From assembly GCA_007644065.1 (NCBI GenBank), contig VJWN01000008.1, positions 1,428,411-1,492,410 on the forward strand: a stretch of DNA of 64,000 nt, read 5' to 3'. Positions 1-11,200 of this stretch are shown here, in pieces. Within the stretch, counting starts at the first letter, position 1, and each line of letters begins with the position of its first letter. This DNA is from Margaritispora aquatica (lineage: Eukaryota; Ascomycota; Leotiomycetes; Helotiales; Discinellaceae). The translations under genes and the position numbers were made by a program. The notes under the pieces were generated by a model. That model saw nothing but the letters and a program-made list of their open reading frames with translations. It was not told the origin of the DNA and ran no database searches.

Positions 1-1107
1 TCGGTTGTCACTGCTCTAATGGTGATATTCTCTCGGTCTCTAAAGTCTTTCATGCAGCTCAATTACGCCACGGATAATGGCTGGTTCTACATGAACACGA
101 TAATGGCATCCATAGCATCAAGTCAAACTGCCTTAAAATCACAATCATCCCGGAGAGGGAGCACTTGGTCACTACATGGTGGATTGTCAGATCATAGTGA
201 TAAGATGGTACCACCACCATTTTCCAAGCTTTCTTCCCTCCATCAAGTCCTCGCTGTAGGACCCAAACATGGTGACGACCTCAAATACTTTCTACCATGC
301 TTGCGAATCCCTTCAGTGGAGTCCTACAAGGTGAAACATATCTACCAGATGCTCCCACTTGACGGCGAGATCTTCACCGTGTCGCGGCTCACGCTGAGCT
401 GGGCGATAGTGGTAGGACACGACACGTTGCGAACTTTTTTGTCGTGTTTTGTTAACCTCAGGTACTTCTGCTGCGACAATTTGATCATTCCCCAGACTCG
501 CTCCGCCGGTGGTGATTCCGACCTTTCTTTTCGTGTGGATAGGATGATGGAGGGTCTGATGAGCTCGGCCCATTGTTTGGAGGAGATCCGTTTAACTGTT
601 CGAGGCATACATATGTTTGCAAGAAGGACTTTCTCCTTAAGCAGTTTTAAGAAATTGAGGTGAGTTCATCCTTCTCGCAAGTTTCAACAAATCTATTCTA
701 GGTAGTGTACCTGCTCAAGGTTAAAATCTAGAACCCTTGCCATCGATGCTCGTGCCATGCTTGGTGCTTATCCTCTGCCAAACGAAAGTATTATGACTCC
801 TTCAAAAAACAGCTTTTCAACCCGCATACCTGATACACTTGAGCATTTGACTATCTACAACTGTGATATGGTTTCGCTTGAGTATGAAAGGGGCATTTTT
901 GGGTCTGAAAACCCCCCTGCTAGCCTGAAAACTGTTCATGTAAGATGATTTCTATATGCTTCTAATTTGACGGATGTCTTTCGTACTGATTATGAATAGC
1001 TAATGGAATACCGATGTGTGGATGATTCCGAAGTTGCACATTGGGATCGGCTGGCGTTGAAATTGGGAATCGACCTCCAAAGAACAATGGTCAGCGAGAC
1101 TGATTGA
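1..1107 (+). CDS. LRR/F-box-like protein, 5'-truncated by window edge
   Basis: Three exons read in one frame: up to 659, 732-939 and 1000-1107 (TGA). Intron 1 (660-731) starts GTGAGT and ends CTAG; intron 2 (940-999) starts GTAAGA and ends ATAG. The first visible ATG is at 19, but the frame is open through base 1, so the true start probably lies outside the window. The product has no catalytic motif. It shows spaced leucine-rich stretches such as LEEIRLTVRG, FKKLRTLAIDAR and LEHLTIYNCDMVSLEYE, typical of the degenerate LRR region behind a fungal F-box. The F-box itself would be in the missing N-terminus. Both joins restore smooth LRR-like sequence, which supports the gene model; the function is inferred from that pattern only. 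Confidence 0.6.
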
Positions 1108-1368
1108 TCGAGTAATCCTTGTGTCTAGTGTTTATCTGAAATGCATCGAGTTTCACTACAACGATCATCAGTATGTTTCTAAGGGTCCACATAGTAGAAG
1201 TAGGTTGTGAAGTGATAGACGGGGAGTCGCGGCTTTCGCACATTCCCCCACTTTACCAGCTTTAGCCATTCATAAGCAATGCCGCTTCTCCCCGCCCGCT
1301 AATCGATTGCCTCTAAGTTTTGGCTTTCTTCCCATGCAGTCGACTGTTCTCCCAGCTTGGGTATCACA
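1108..1368. other. short intergenic spacer, promoter of the Zn2Cys6 gene
   Basis: This spacer lies between the stop of the LRR-like gene and the ATG of the Zn2Cys6 regulator. It should hold the 3' end of the first gene and the 5' leader of the second. I see no clear TATA box or repeat. The frame of the regulator is open a few codons upstream of 1369, but only with a TTG at 1357, so the ATG at 1369 is taken as the start. Confidence 0.5.
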
Positions 1369-3523
1369 ATGGAGATAGGAGCTACTTCATCACCGAAACG
1401 TGGTAGAGCGGAGATCTCTCGAGATACTCGTTCGTATCCGAGGAAGCGTGCTCTGAAGGCATGCAATACTTGCCGCATGCGAAAGACGAAGTGCAATAAT
1501 GAGAGACCTGTTTGTGGATTTTGTCGCTCTCTTGGAACGAATTGTGTATTCGACGATGCACATGATCTCTCAACGTATGTTTGATGATCCTCGCTCTAGA
1601 TTTGTGTTGAATTTTGACTTACCCACACTTAGGTTCGACCCGGCTAGTCAGGTGATCATTAATCGACTCGATCAAGTCCTTGAAAAGTTGGATCAAAGGT
1701 CTGTTGAGCACACACAAGGTGGAGTATTGGATGTTCAGCTTGTATCGATACAATCCAACCCTCCACTCGTAGATTCAGCATTGCCTGACGATCAGAACCA
1801 TGGACTTATCATGGATGATAATAACACACCGGTGCCTTCTCGCAGAGTTGCCCCAGATGCCGTATTGGACTGGCCTGTATTCCAAGGCAAATATCCATCG
1901 GGTTACTTCTCCAACCCTTTGTTTATTGGAGAATTCAAAGGGAAAGATAACGTCCCTGCTGTTCGCACTAAGAGCTCCGTAATGATCAATGAGGAAGAGA
2001 TCCCAAAACTTGTGGAGAAATATCTGTCTCGAATTCATACCAGATGTCCAGTTCTTGATGTCGTTACAGCACGGAGGTATGCAAACAATGTATCTCAAGA
2101 GGGCTTGCGATGGGATAGTGAATCGTGTCTCACGGTAAGACTTAAGATTTTCACATGCACGAATTCGTAGATTGGATCTTGCTAACATTACCTCCCCGTC
2201 AGCTGATCATGTGTGCACTTGGATCTGTTGCTCAGTCATTTAACGATCTGTATACTTGCGACCATATCGATAATGATATATCAACCTCGAAGAGTCTTCA
2301 TCAAGCGTCCTTAGACAAAGGAAGAGTCTACTATGAAGCTGCGTGTAAGCGAGTTGGGCTTCTAGATGCGAGCGTGTTATCAACGCAATGCATCTTTCTC
2401 TGTGGAATCTTTGAAATGTATAATTTGAATCCTATCAAAGCTTGGAGATGGTTTTCAAACTCATCATCCACGCTGTACACTTATCTTAGATGTCAGGAAA
2501 TACATTCAACCCAAGATACCCCTCCTGTCACACAATGCTCCGAAACACAGCGTTTGGAGACTAGCATCTATTGGTCATCGTACAAATCCATGTGGTAATA
2601 ATACTCCAATGGCTCTGATTCATTTCCGTTGGACTGATATCAGTAACAGCGAGATCAGAACAGAACTTCTACTACCTCCTTCAATACTAGGGGAAGTCCT
2701 GTACCCCTACCTCTTGCCCAATCCGCCCTCGAACTTAGATACAGGAGTTATACCAATCAATATTGCCAATTCATACTTTGAAACCACACCAAAAACTTTT
2801 CCGCAAATTCGTGAGCTTGAAAATTCAGACACACTGGAAGAACATGCCTGGTTCTTCTTCCTCACGGACATCATCCTCGCTCGATTAAATGCCCGCGTTC
2901 TTCTAAATCTCTACGACGAGGATCACCATCAGTGGAATGCCAACAAACTGGATCGAATGCTTCAAGCCGCTGATATATTTGAGAAGCACATTGAAGAATG
3001 GTAAGCAATTTATTGTCTATTCTTTACAGGTCAGACTCCTGACATACACTCTAGGTTTTCCACACTACCAGCTGCACTCAAATTCAACGATGCCGACACC
3101 CATCCAAATAACGAACTGCGTTTTATCGTCCATTATCTCGCACTGGAGATAAAAGCTTGGCTCTACCGTCCATTCTTATACTACACCATTCACCACGTGC
3201 CATTTTCCCTTCTCACTCCCCGTATTCAAACGTTAATTCTCAAAGCAATAGACAGCTGCATTCATTGGATTAGACTGAAGCCAGCTAAACATCGTCATCA
3301 CGGCAGTTGGTATGTATGTAGATCTGTCTTAGCCAGTGCGTTGTGCTTGCTTGGTGCTGTCAAATCAGGGCATCTTACCGGTGTTGAGAGCTTAAACGAT
3401 TGGCGAGGCGTGGTGAAGGAGGCTATTAGTGTTATGGCATTTTGGGAGGACGAGAGTGAAGATTTCAGGAAGGGGAGAAAGGTTTTGGAGGAACAGTACG
3501 ATCAATTGGACAAGACTACTTGA
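1369..3523 (+). CDS. Zn2Cys6 (fungal binuclear zinc cluster) transcription factor
   Basis: Five exons: 1369-1574, 1633-2134, 2203-2594, 2650-3000 and 3055-3523, giving 639 aa. All four introns are 54-68 bp with GT/AG ends and keep frame. The N-terminus is basic and carries C-X2-C-X6-C-X6-C-X2-C-X6-C at residues 32-59 (CNTCRMRKTKC then CGFC), which binds two zinc ions and DNA. The middle contains the fungal transcription factor regulatory domain, with the marker stretch CEIRTELLLPPSILGE formed exactly across intron 3, followed by helical C-terminal sequence. It is a nuclear regulator of unknown target. Its 3' end faces the RidA-family gene at 3663. A role in controlling the neighbouring minus-strand metabolic genes is plausible but only inferred from position. 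Confidence 0.9.
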
Positions 3524-3662
3524 AGTCGGATACTTCCTTCAATAAAATTCACCAAACTAGACAACTTCCATGCCAAATGCCTTCTCAACCAATGACAAAG
3601 CAACTATCAACACCACAACCTTCAAGCTTCATCCACCACCTCGCGTTCAATCCCGTGAATTC

Positions 3663-4194
3663 TCAATCCTTTTTCGCCGCCTGCTCAACATGAGCCCTAA
3701 CATCAATCTCGACCTTCATCCCCTCTATTCCCAACTTCCCCGTCTCAATGACCGTCCAAATCGGCTGATGGTCCGGACACCACTTCTTCAAGCACGCGAC
3801 CATGACATCCAGCGCTGCGTCATTGAGTGGGATGTGGTACGACTTTACTGAGAAGACGTCTGCCCACCCCTTAGACCCAGCTTGCTTAAGTGTCGCGTCG
3901 ACATTGGCGAACGCTTGCTCGATTTGCGTGGGGATGTCGGGCGAGATGACCTCAGTGATGCGATCCCATCCACCTAGGAATGTGTAAGCTGAGGTGCGAG
4001 GAACTAGCTGAGTAGGTATTGAGAGGGAGAGCGGGAATGGGAAAGGAGGAAATCGGGAATAAGGTGGGTGGGTGAAGTGTACCTTGGCCTGAGCACTCAA
4101 TCACATCGCCAACGCGCACAGCTTGGCTATACCAGGTGTCTTTGGCAGCTCGCACGCCGTAGCCTTCGTAGTTGTAGTACGTCAAATGAGCCAT
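3663..4194 (-). CDS. RidA/YjgF/YER057c family protein
   Basis: Two exons on the minus strand, 4194-4083 and 3973-3663, encode 140 aa. The 109-bp intron has an unusual GTACAC donor and a CTAG acceptor; the join gives CSGQGGWDRITEV, the family's conserved core. Features of the fold visible here are VGDVIECSGQGG, QIEQAFANVDATLKQAG, DVFSVKSYHI and the C-terminal GMKVEIDVRAHV strand. In archetypal RidA, which hydrolyses reactive enamines/imines, an arginine precedes the VEV strand. Here the equivalent stretch reads PIWTVIETGKL and the arginine is absent, so imine deaminase activity is doubtful and the protein may belong to a divergent subgroup. It sits tail-to-tail with the Zn2Cys6 gene and upstream of other minus-strand metabolic genes. 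Confidence 0.88.
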
Positions 4195-5059
4195 AGTGTT
4201 AACTGCAAGTTGGTGATTTTGCTTCGTCAAAGTGAAAGGTTTTCAATGAAGCTCGTTGGACGAGAGAATATGATGGATGATTGATGGTTTCGTATGAAGG
4301 TGAAGATGAAGATTTGAATTAAAGCTGAGAGGAAATAGGGTCCTTTATAGGCATTTCTGATGTAACTTTGGACTATGGCACATGCTTTGCTTGGTATGAG
4401 GATGAGGTAGTTTTGGTGGTTCGCTTATGTGCTCGTACCCCACTTTGGTGGAAGGGGGTAAGATATGGGACGGGGAGTCACGGCAATGAATGTGATTGGA
4501 TGCGCTTCGAGGAGAGTATCTTGGATGGATCTGGATTATCAATCGGTATTAAAAGAGATCTTTTGTGTTACCTTATTCACGACTTGGTCGTTTTTCGAAC
4601 ACTAATGACATTGCTAGGCCAATCCGCTTAAATTTGGCTTTGTTCAAGAAGTAGGCTGCATAGTGACAACTTCACACCTATTTTGGCAACAAATAGTGCT
4701 TATTTGTACCATTCATAGGATCATCATTATCTAGATAGGCTAGAAGATGTTGAAGGATTAGACAATCTTCATATTATCGTTAGTAAACATGAACTCATAC
4801 TTCAAGGGGCTAAAATCTAGTGAGTCTGCTCTATAGAAAACTGTCGTCAAGTGTTGTAGGCTTAGTGACTTTGTGAGATATGCTTGATTGAAACTTATTT
4901 TGAATCTCTGCAGTGAACTAAGATGCACCGCGTATGCTACTATATACAAACAATCCGATGCAATTTCATGATGCGCCTGCGCCATTCACTCCATCTTAGA
5001 AGTCATTCTTCACCAACTTCCTATCAGCCATCTCCTCCTTCCCTTCCACCACATCCCAT
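4195..5059. other. intergenic, RidA promoter and 3' end of acetate-carrier gene
   Basis: About 865 bp without a supported gene. The right side holds the downstream region of the acetate-carrier gene and the left side the promoter of the RidA-family gene. Open frames here are short and show no recognisable protein. Confidence 0.5.
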
Positions 5060-6058
5060 CTATGCCTCGCGAGTAGCAGAAGTCGAAGCACCAGCATGCT
5101 CATTCTTCAAGGAATCGGAATGCGCAAACACCTTAGTCGACAGATCAAACACCGGCAGCGGGCACGGCACGCCAGTTGAAGCGCACGCAGTGATAATAGC
5201 CAAATACCAACCCATAATCATGGCCACGAACCCAAAGCCGCCCGCGATCTTGAAGTAATACAGAGCGTGCTCCAACCCAGCAGCAGTGGGGTTATGGCTA
5301 AGCTGGTACGAGGCCGCAGCGAAGAAACTGAATGTGAACATCAAGCTGAAGAACACAATCACGAATGGCACGTTTGTCCTCAAGCTCGCAAACAGGAAGC
5401 ACAGCGTGATGAGCGTCATGACAGCGTTGTAGTTTCCCTGCCCTGCATTGTAGGCCTGCGAGAGAGCGCCGGGCACTTGACCTTCAGTGTACGAGGCGAC
5501 GACGCCGAGAGCGGGATTGTAAATGTAGCCTAGATTCACCCAGTGGCACCCATATATGATGAAGACGGCCATGGGGAACGAGTTGCCGAGGATGAACTCC
5601 ATTATGCCTGCGAGATTCATTGCGATGCCGCCGAGGAAGAAGAACGTCCCCGAGAAGGAGGTCAGAGAGCTGGCGCTGGAGCCTGTGGAGTTTGTGTTAG
5701 CTTTGTCTTATTCTGTTCTGCATTCGAATTGGGCCTCGAGGAGAATAAACGTACCTTGGAAGTCAAGAAGTGCGAATATGGTACACGAGTATGGGATGAG
5801 GAAACCCATGAGACCGAGGAGAGTTGGATTACCTTAGTAGTGCGTCAGTATGAGATTTCACATTCATTAGTGGTGAATAGACATACCGAGACGCTTTGCG
5901 AGATCTCCCTTGCCGGCAGAGGGCTGGAAGAAGAGCCTCTCATATTGATCTGGGCTAAGGGACAGAGTCATCGAGCGACTGAGTTCGTTGTGTGAGCCAT
6001 AGGGCTTGTCGTGGTTGTGGCCATTGCCTGCAATGTGCTCTGAATCATGGGAAGACAT
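5060..6058 (-). CDS. GPR1/FUN34/YaaH family acetate transporter (Ady2/AcpA-like)
   Basis: Three minus-strand exons, 6058-5887, 5832-5755 and 5682-5060, give 290 aa. The joins rebuild the family signature NPTLLGLMGF and then FFFLGGIAMNLAGIMEFILGNSF. About six hydrophobic segments follow a polar N-terminus of roughly 55 residues, as in yeast Ady2 and Aspergillus AcpA. Family members carry acetate and other short monocarboxylates, or ammonium by some reports, across the plasma membrane. The first exon is hydrophilic and starts MSSHDSEHIAG. The middle exon is only 78 bp. Introns are 54 bp (5833-5886) and 72 bp (5683-5754). It stands between the RidA-family gene and the IDO-reductase fusion gene on the same strand. 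Family assignment is firm; the exact substrate is inferred. Confidence 0.93.
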
Positions 6059-8238
6059 TGTTGGTTCTTCGAAATGTTGATATGAGGATACAAAGTAAAG
6101 CAATGAGTAAGTTCGAAGTATCAAAGATCTCCTGAGCAGATACTGGGGGAGGATGGTAGAGAGGACTGGCTTGGACGAGATGAAAAGCAGGCATTCGAAT
6201 CTTTATACGACTTTCTCTCCTTTCCCCAAAGCTCCTTCTGCCCAGAAATCCATGCACAGACAAGATCGAGGCTCCCTGATGTGGCTTGCCATAGCTTCCA
6301 CCAAAAATCAAAAGCGTGCTTAATAGTGACAAACAAGCATGCGGAGGAGGACGCCAACACTAGCAGCCCCTTTCCGCGACTCGCTTAGTAGAGCATCTCT
6401 TGCAGCATATGATTGGCCACAGCTGCAACCCGAGCTCCAATGGCGAGGTTGGAGCGCCCGTCTATTTTTCCAAGGTCTCGAAATGGGGTGGATTCTAGAA
6501 CGACGCTGTCTATTTTCACCCTTGCCAACCCCGCATCCGACGCGCAAAATCCGGGGAAAACTTGGTCTCTTGTGGAGTTCCTCCGGGGTGGAAGCACTCA
6601 AGCTTTTGAAGAGGCGTAGAGGCTTGGGTAAGTGTGTTATTCCCGGTGTATTTCCTGCCCGTGGTTATACCACTTTTATCCTGTTGCGAATGCGAATTTT
6701 TGTGAGAGGGATGCTGTATATGAATGAATGACGAAAATACAAGCATTTCGATTAAGAAACCAAGAAGACAGAGCCTCTATCCATCGTCCGTTAGATATGG
6801 AAATCTTGTTCAAATTGGGTCAACGATCTAATTCTTCAAGTTGACGTCTACCATAGTGACGATCATACCACCTGTTCCCTAGTATCTCCTAGGTAGTCAG
6901 CTAGCTCGAACTCGCTCTCACATCGAGAATACTGAGAGCTAACCCATATCCACTTCGTCAGCTAAATTCATTATTGGGCCAGTAATCAGCAACATGAACA
7001 GCGTCCGTCCCGATCGTTTGGGGTCAATCCAGCTCAAAAATGGCAGTTCGTATCGGCTTCTCGCAAGATCAGCGAATTCCAGACTTCTAGCGCAAATAGT
7101 CTTAGTCATGTCATTGGTCCGTCTTTTCTGGCCATGATGCACGACGCGGAACCGTTCCTTGGAGCTCGAACTTCTCAAAACATGAAGGTATGTTGGGTAA
7201 TCGAGTTGGCATAGCGGACTGAGGGAAGCTCAGGAGAAGGAAGACTCAGTGTGGTGTGGTGTAGGTTTGTTACTGAAGGAGCTGGAACTCCGAGAATTTG
7301 AAATACTTCCTGTTCAATGCAACTTTTGAGGATTGGAACTCTTTATAATTGATAGAGATATAGCACCTGTAGATCTTGGTAAGGTGTAGCTGAGTCGCTA
7401 ATATCACATGATCTTGCACAAGGTTGGCGAACAGAGTGAAACAGCTTTCATCGCTGCAGAAAGTAGGTATTCACTCGTCAACGAATTGCGAGTACTAACG
7501 TTCACTGGTTCGATCTCTCTCCCCCCATCTTATTGCGACCCCTTCCGATGCCCACTCTCACTGTCATGTGGAGTATTTGTTTGGATGCAAGCTAAATGCA
7601 ATTCGAACATAGAGTTTTCGATCCCATGAGAGATACACCAGCTAGCCCATACATCAAATGCAGGACTTTCCCCCTTCGGACCAGCTCGGAATCCGTACCC
7701 TCAAGAAGGGTCGGATCGAATTTCTTGGGACGGCGTGAGTTATGTTGTGTGGATGGTGGTCCTGGAACTGGACAGCATCGACTCCCAACTGCCCAATTTT
7801 CGTTGGACGATGTCTGGAGAGGTCATTTCACACTCTGTTCAAGCAGAAGGGTGAAGCACTTTCTTTTTGGCTTTACAGAAGCTCTGGGTTGCGCTCTCAA
7901 GGAGAAAGAGGGTTTTGTGTGGGCATGGCACTTGCCAGTGACGACCTGCTGGGGTTCAAAATAATGAGACAACACTGCCGAATTCATGATTTATCACCTC
8001 ACAATAAGAAATCTTTACACATCAAAAACCTTCACAATCCAGAATTAAAGAACTAAGTAAGCAGCACGTTATCAATTCCTTGTGCCTACTCCAACCATCA
8101 AGGTCGACTAAACCCGAGGTAAAGCTATCTAGAAGAAACGCCTCCACCTCCACAACTTTCCCAACTTTTCCAATCATCCAACTCCTCAAACATACAAAGA
8201 AAACGAGCAGGAAGCTCATCGAAATTTCCACCTCAGCC
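6059..8238. other. 2.2-kb intergenic region
   Basis: This spacer contains the upstream region of the acetate-carrier gene and the 3' flank of the large fusion gene. Several open frames of 60-130 codons exist on both strands, but none has splice partners, a known motif or a convincing protein composition. I see nothing else that can be supported. Confidence 0.5.
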
Positions 8239-11200
8239 TCAGAAAGTCGGTGCGACCCTAACGTTCGCATCCTGCAACATGAATGCCCTTAAACTCGTCG
8301 TCGAACCTCCTCTTATCCGCACATGCGCTCCGCTCCCAGCACTCGCGCTCGATGCTGACGACTTCGTGCTCGCGCCACGCATCAAAGGTGGGATAACTCC
8401 ATTTCCGTTTCCATTTCCACTCGGGTTGGCGTGTCCATGCCCGTCGATAGCAAGCCCAGTCGCGCGTCGGTTCATCTTGTTGAACATGTTCGGTAAGGCG
8501 ACTGCCCCTCCTGCGGGAGGCAGAGACGCAGTGCGTGGTAAAGGCTGGAATTTGCCTTGATTGTGAGGTTCTCTCTGGCCTTGATGTTGCGAGGAGGGGG
8601 CATGAGGATGAGCGTTTGAAAGAGCTGCAAGTCCATCATGGGAAGCATTGCTCACGCCACGACTCCGACTATATGCTGGTGTTTCAACAGTCGCCGATCG
8701 TCCTCGCATATTGAGATTATGAAGCACAAGGGGCGGGAACGTCCCTCTTTCCTTGTCCCCGCCGCGCGTGAGTTCCGGGGAACGACTTGTGCTCCTCGTT
8801 GACGACGGTGGTGTTGGGACACCATGCTGTGATTTATGCGTCGCCTGCATTCCCATTCCCATCTGTGGCAACGGTGGTCGCGGCCCATAAGCAGACATTA
8901 GATGCTCGAGACTCACGGCGCCAGCTGTGGGCATCCTGCTGAGTCTGCGAATAGCGCGCATGTTGTCCGTCATGAACTTGGACATGCGCTTCATTGCATG
9001 GCCGTTCTCGTGTGATTCGTACGCCGAGACGCCGTTTTTCAGGACTTGTCCGCGCGCAACGTGCTGAGATGTGAGATCCATGGCGCTGGTGCGGTGTCGA
9101 GGTGTGGGTTGTGTACTGATGCTCTGCTGAATCTGCGTGATCACCTCGTCAAGCTCGATGGATGAGTCTTGATTGCGGGAGCTGAATTTAGAGCTGGAGT
9201 TTGACGAGGGGTGGGTTGGGTTGATGCCAAACATGATGTCTTGTGTGAGCACAAAGAATGAACCGTCGTGGATCTTGCGCCTTAGAAGGTTCCATCGGGT
9301 CCTGGCTGGGTTCTGCTCCATTTCGGGGTGGTAGATGGAATGTTGCGCGAGCTTGGAATAGAAGCCGTCGAGCCTTACAGCCATGCGCTCCATGACTTGT
9401 AGGAGGAATGTGGACAATGCAGTTATTCTCTGCGACTCTGAAGCAGCGTCGAGATCCATAATGTTGTCGAATGCATCCATGCCCACGCAAGCATCTTCAC
9501 GGATTCCCTCAAGCAGCTCCATGTCCAGCTTCACCGAAGTCCTAGCATACTCCAAGATTCCACGTTCGTGGAAACGAGCAGCTTCACTATCGCTGGTGAA
9601 TTGTCCGATTTCAGACACGATTGTCGAGGTGGACATGGCGTCTGTGGAACCTTTGGCGCGAGCAATTATGCCGAGAATGTCAGGTATGCGACTTGCGCTT
9701 GATCCTGCAGCCGCATTCGCGAGTGTGAATGAGAGCTTCAGATACAGTTCTTGAAGCTTCCCACCAAATAGTGCGGAGAACCCACCTTGGAGAAGTCGAG
9801 ACTGGTGGTGGTAGAATCTTCGCACTCCACCCATGTTGAACAGATTTCCTTGGAACCAGAGATGAGAAGACTCCATGAACTCGTGCACTTCGAAGGCTTG
9901 TGCGACTAATGTCTCGACGGAAGTTTTGAGGTATTCAGACCACAAGTCGTGAAGCATATTGATCTCTTCGCATTGGTGGTAGTCTGCTTTTGGCGAGAGG
10001 TGTCCAATGAAATACTTATTGAGCAAACTCGAGACTTCGGGATTGTTTGTGTGTGCTAGCAGGTCAAAAGACTTGCTACAATCAACACCAGCATTTGACT
10101 TAATGATACTGGTTCCTCCAGGGTGCATCTTGCAGAACTCAGTGACATCGTACACACTCCCATGCACGGCGATCCAAATTGGAGTCTCTGCAACATGTCC
10201 AGTGTGCATGGCTAGTTGAGACATTGGAATAGTCGGAATATTACATGGCAGCGGCTTAGGTGACATGAAGACATCCAGCATGAAGCGTCTTTCAGCGAAA
10301 GCTGTATCGAGAATGACATCCGTGGTCTCCATCCTCGTAGTTCTATGGTTGTAAATTGCTCTCCTAATGCCAGAGATAACCGAGTCGAAGACTGACAGCG
10401 AACCACATACATAGAGATGCCCACCAAAACCACCCAGCTTTTTCGAGAGTACAAGATCGCACACCATTGCTCCTTGCTCAATGATGGCTGCGTCAATGTA
10501 TCTCGGCGTCGTCTCTGTCTCGACCAAGTCTCTGGCATTGCGATCATATCTTAATCCGCGAGAATCGCGCGAGAACGCAGTATACACTTCCATAGTACCG
10601 GCGTGGACATGCTCCCTCAGCTCATCCTCATAGCAGAACTTCTCTCGAGATTGCACGCCAAGGAAGAGGATATTTCTCCCAATTGAGCGACCGGCACGAG
10701 ATTGCCAGAAACTCCTGAACGGCGCAATACCACTCCCACCAGCGAACATCGCAACAGGCGCGACATCGTCGATTGGCAGCTGGAAAGCGAAAGGTCTCGA
10801 TACACCAATGAGCAGCTCCTCATCATCTGCGATAAATTCTTCCTGTGCTGATACTGGAGGATTGAGGAAACTGCTGCCAACTCCATGTCGAGGTGCGGCA
10901 GAGTCGGTGAAGATGGAAGAGACGTTGTATTCAGAACGCGAAACGGTGAGATCTACTGTACTTGGCAGTAATTCATCCGGATAGTTTGAAATGCTGTACG
11001 TTCTTGGAACTTCAATCTCTATTAGATCAGTCAACCAACGGAGGTCATTCGATAGATCAAATGCCTGATCCCAAATGTGACCTGGTGTTTCTGCAACCGC
11101 TGATTGTAGAAGATCGCCTAGTGACGCTCTCACGGGCCATTCTGTTGTACCGAGTACCTGAAGGACAGTGTTTGAGGACGCCCGAAGCATAGTATGAAGT

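Noticed and set aside
5543..5995. 150-codon plus-strand frame antisense to the acetate carrier
   Set aside because: Lies over three exons and two introns of a clear gene; a shadow frame.
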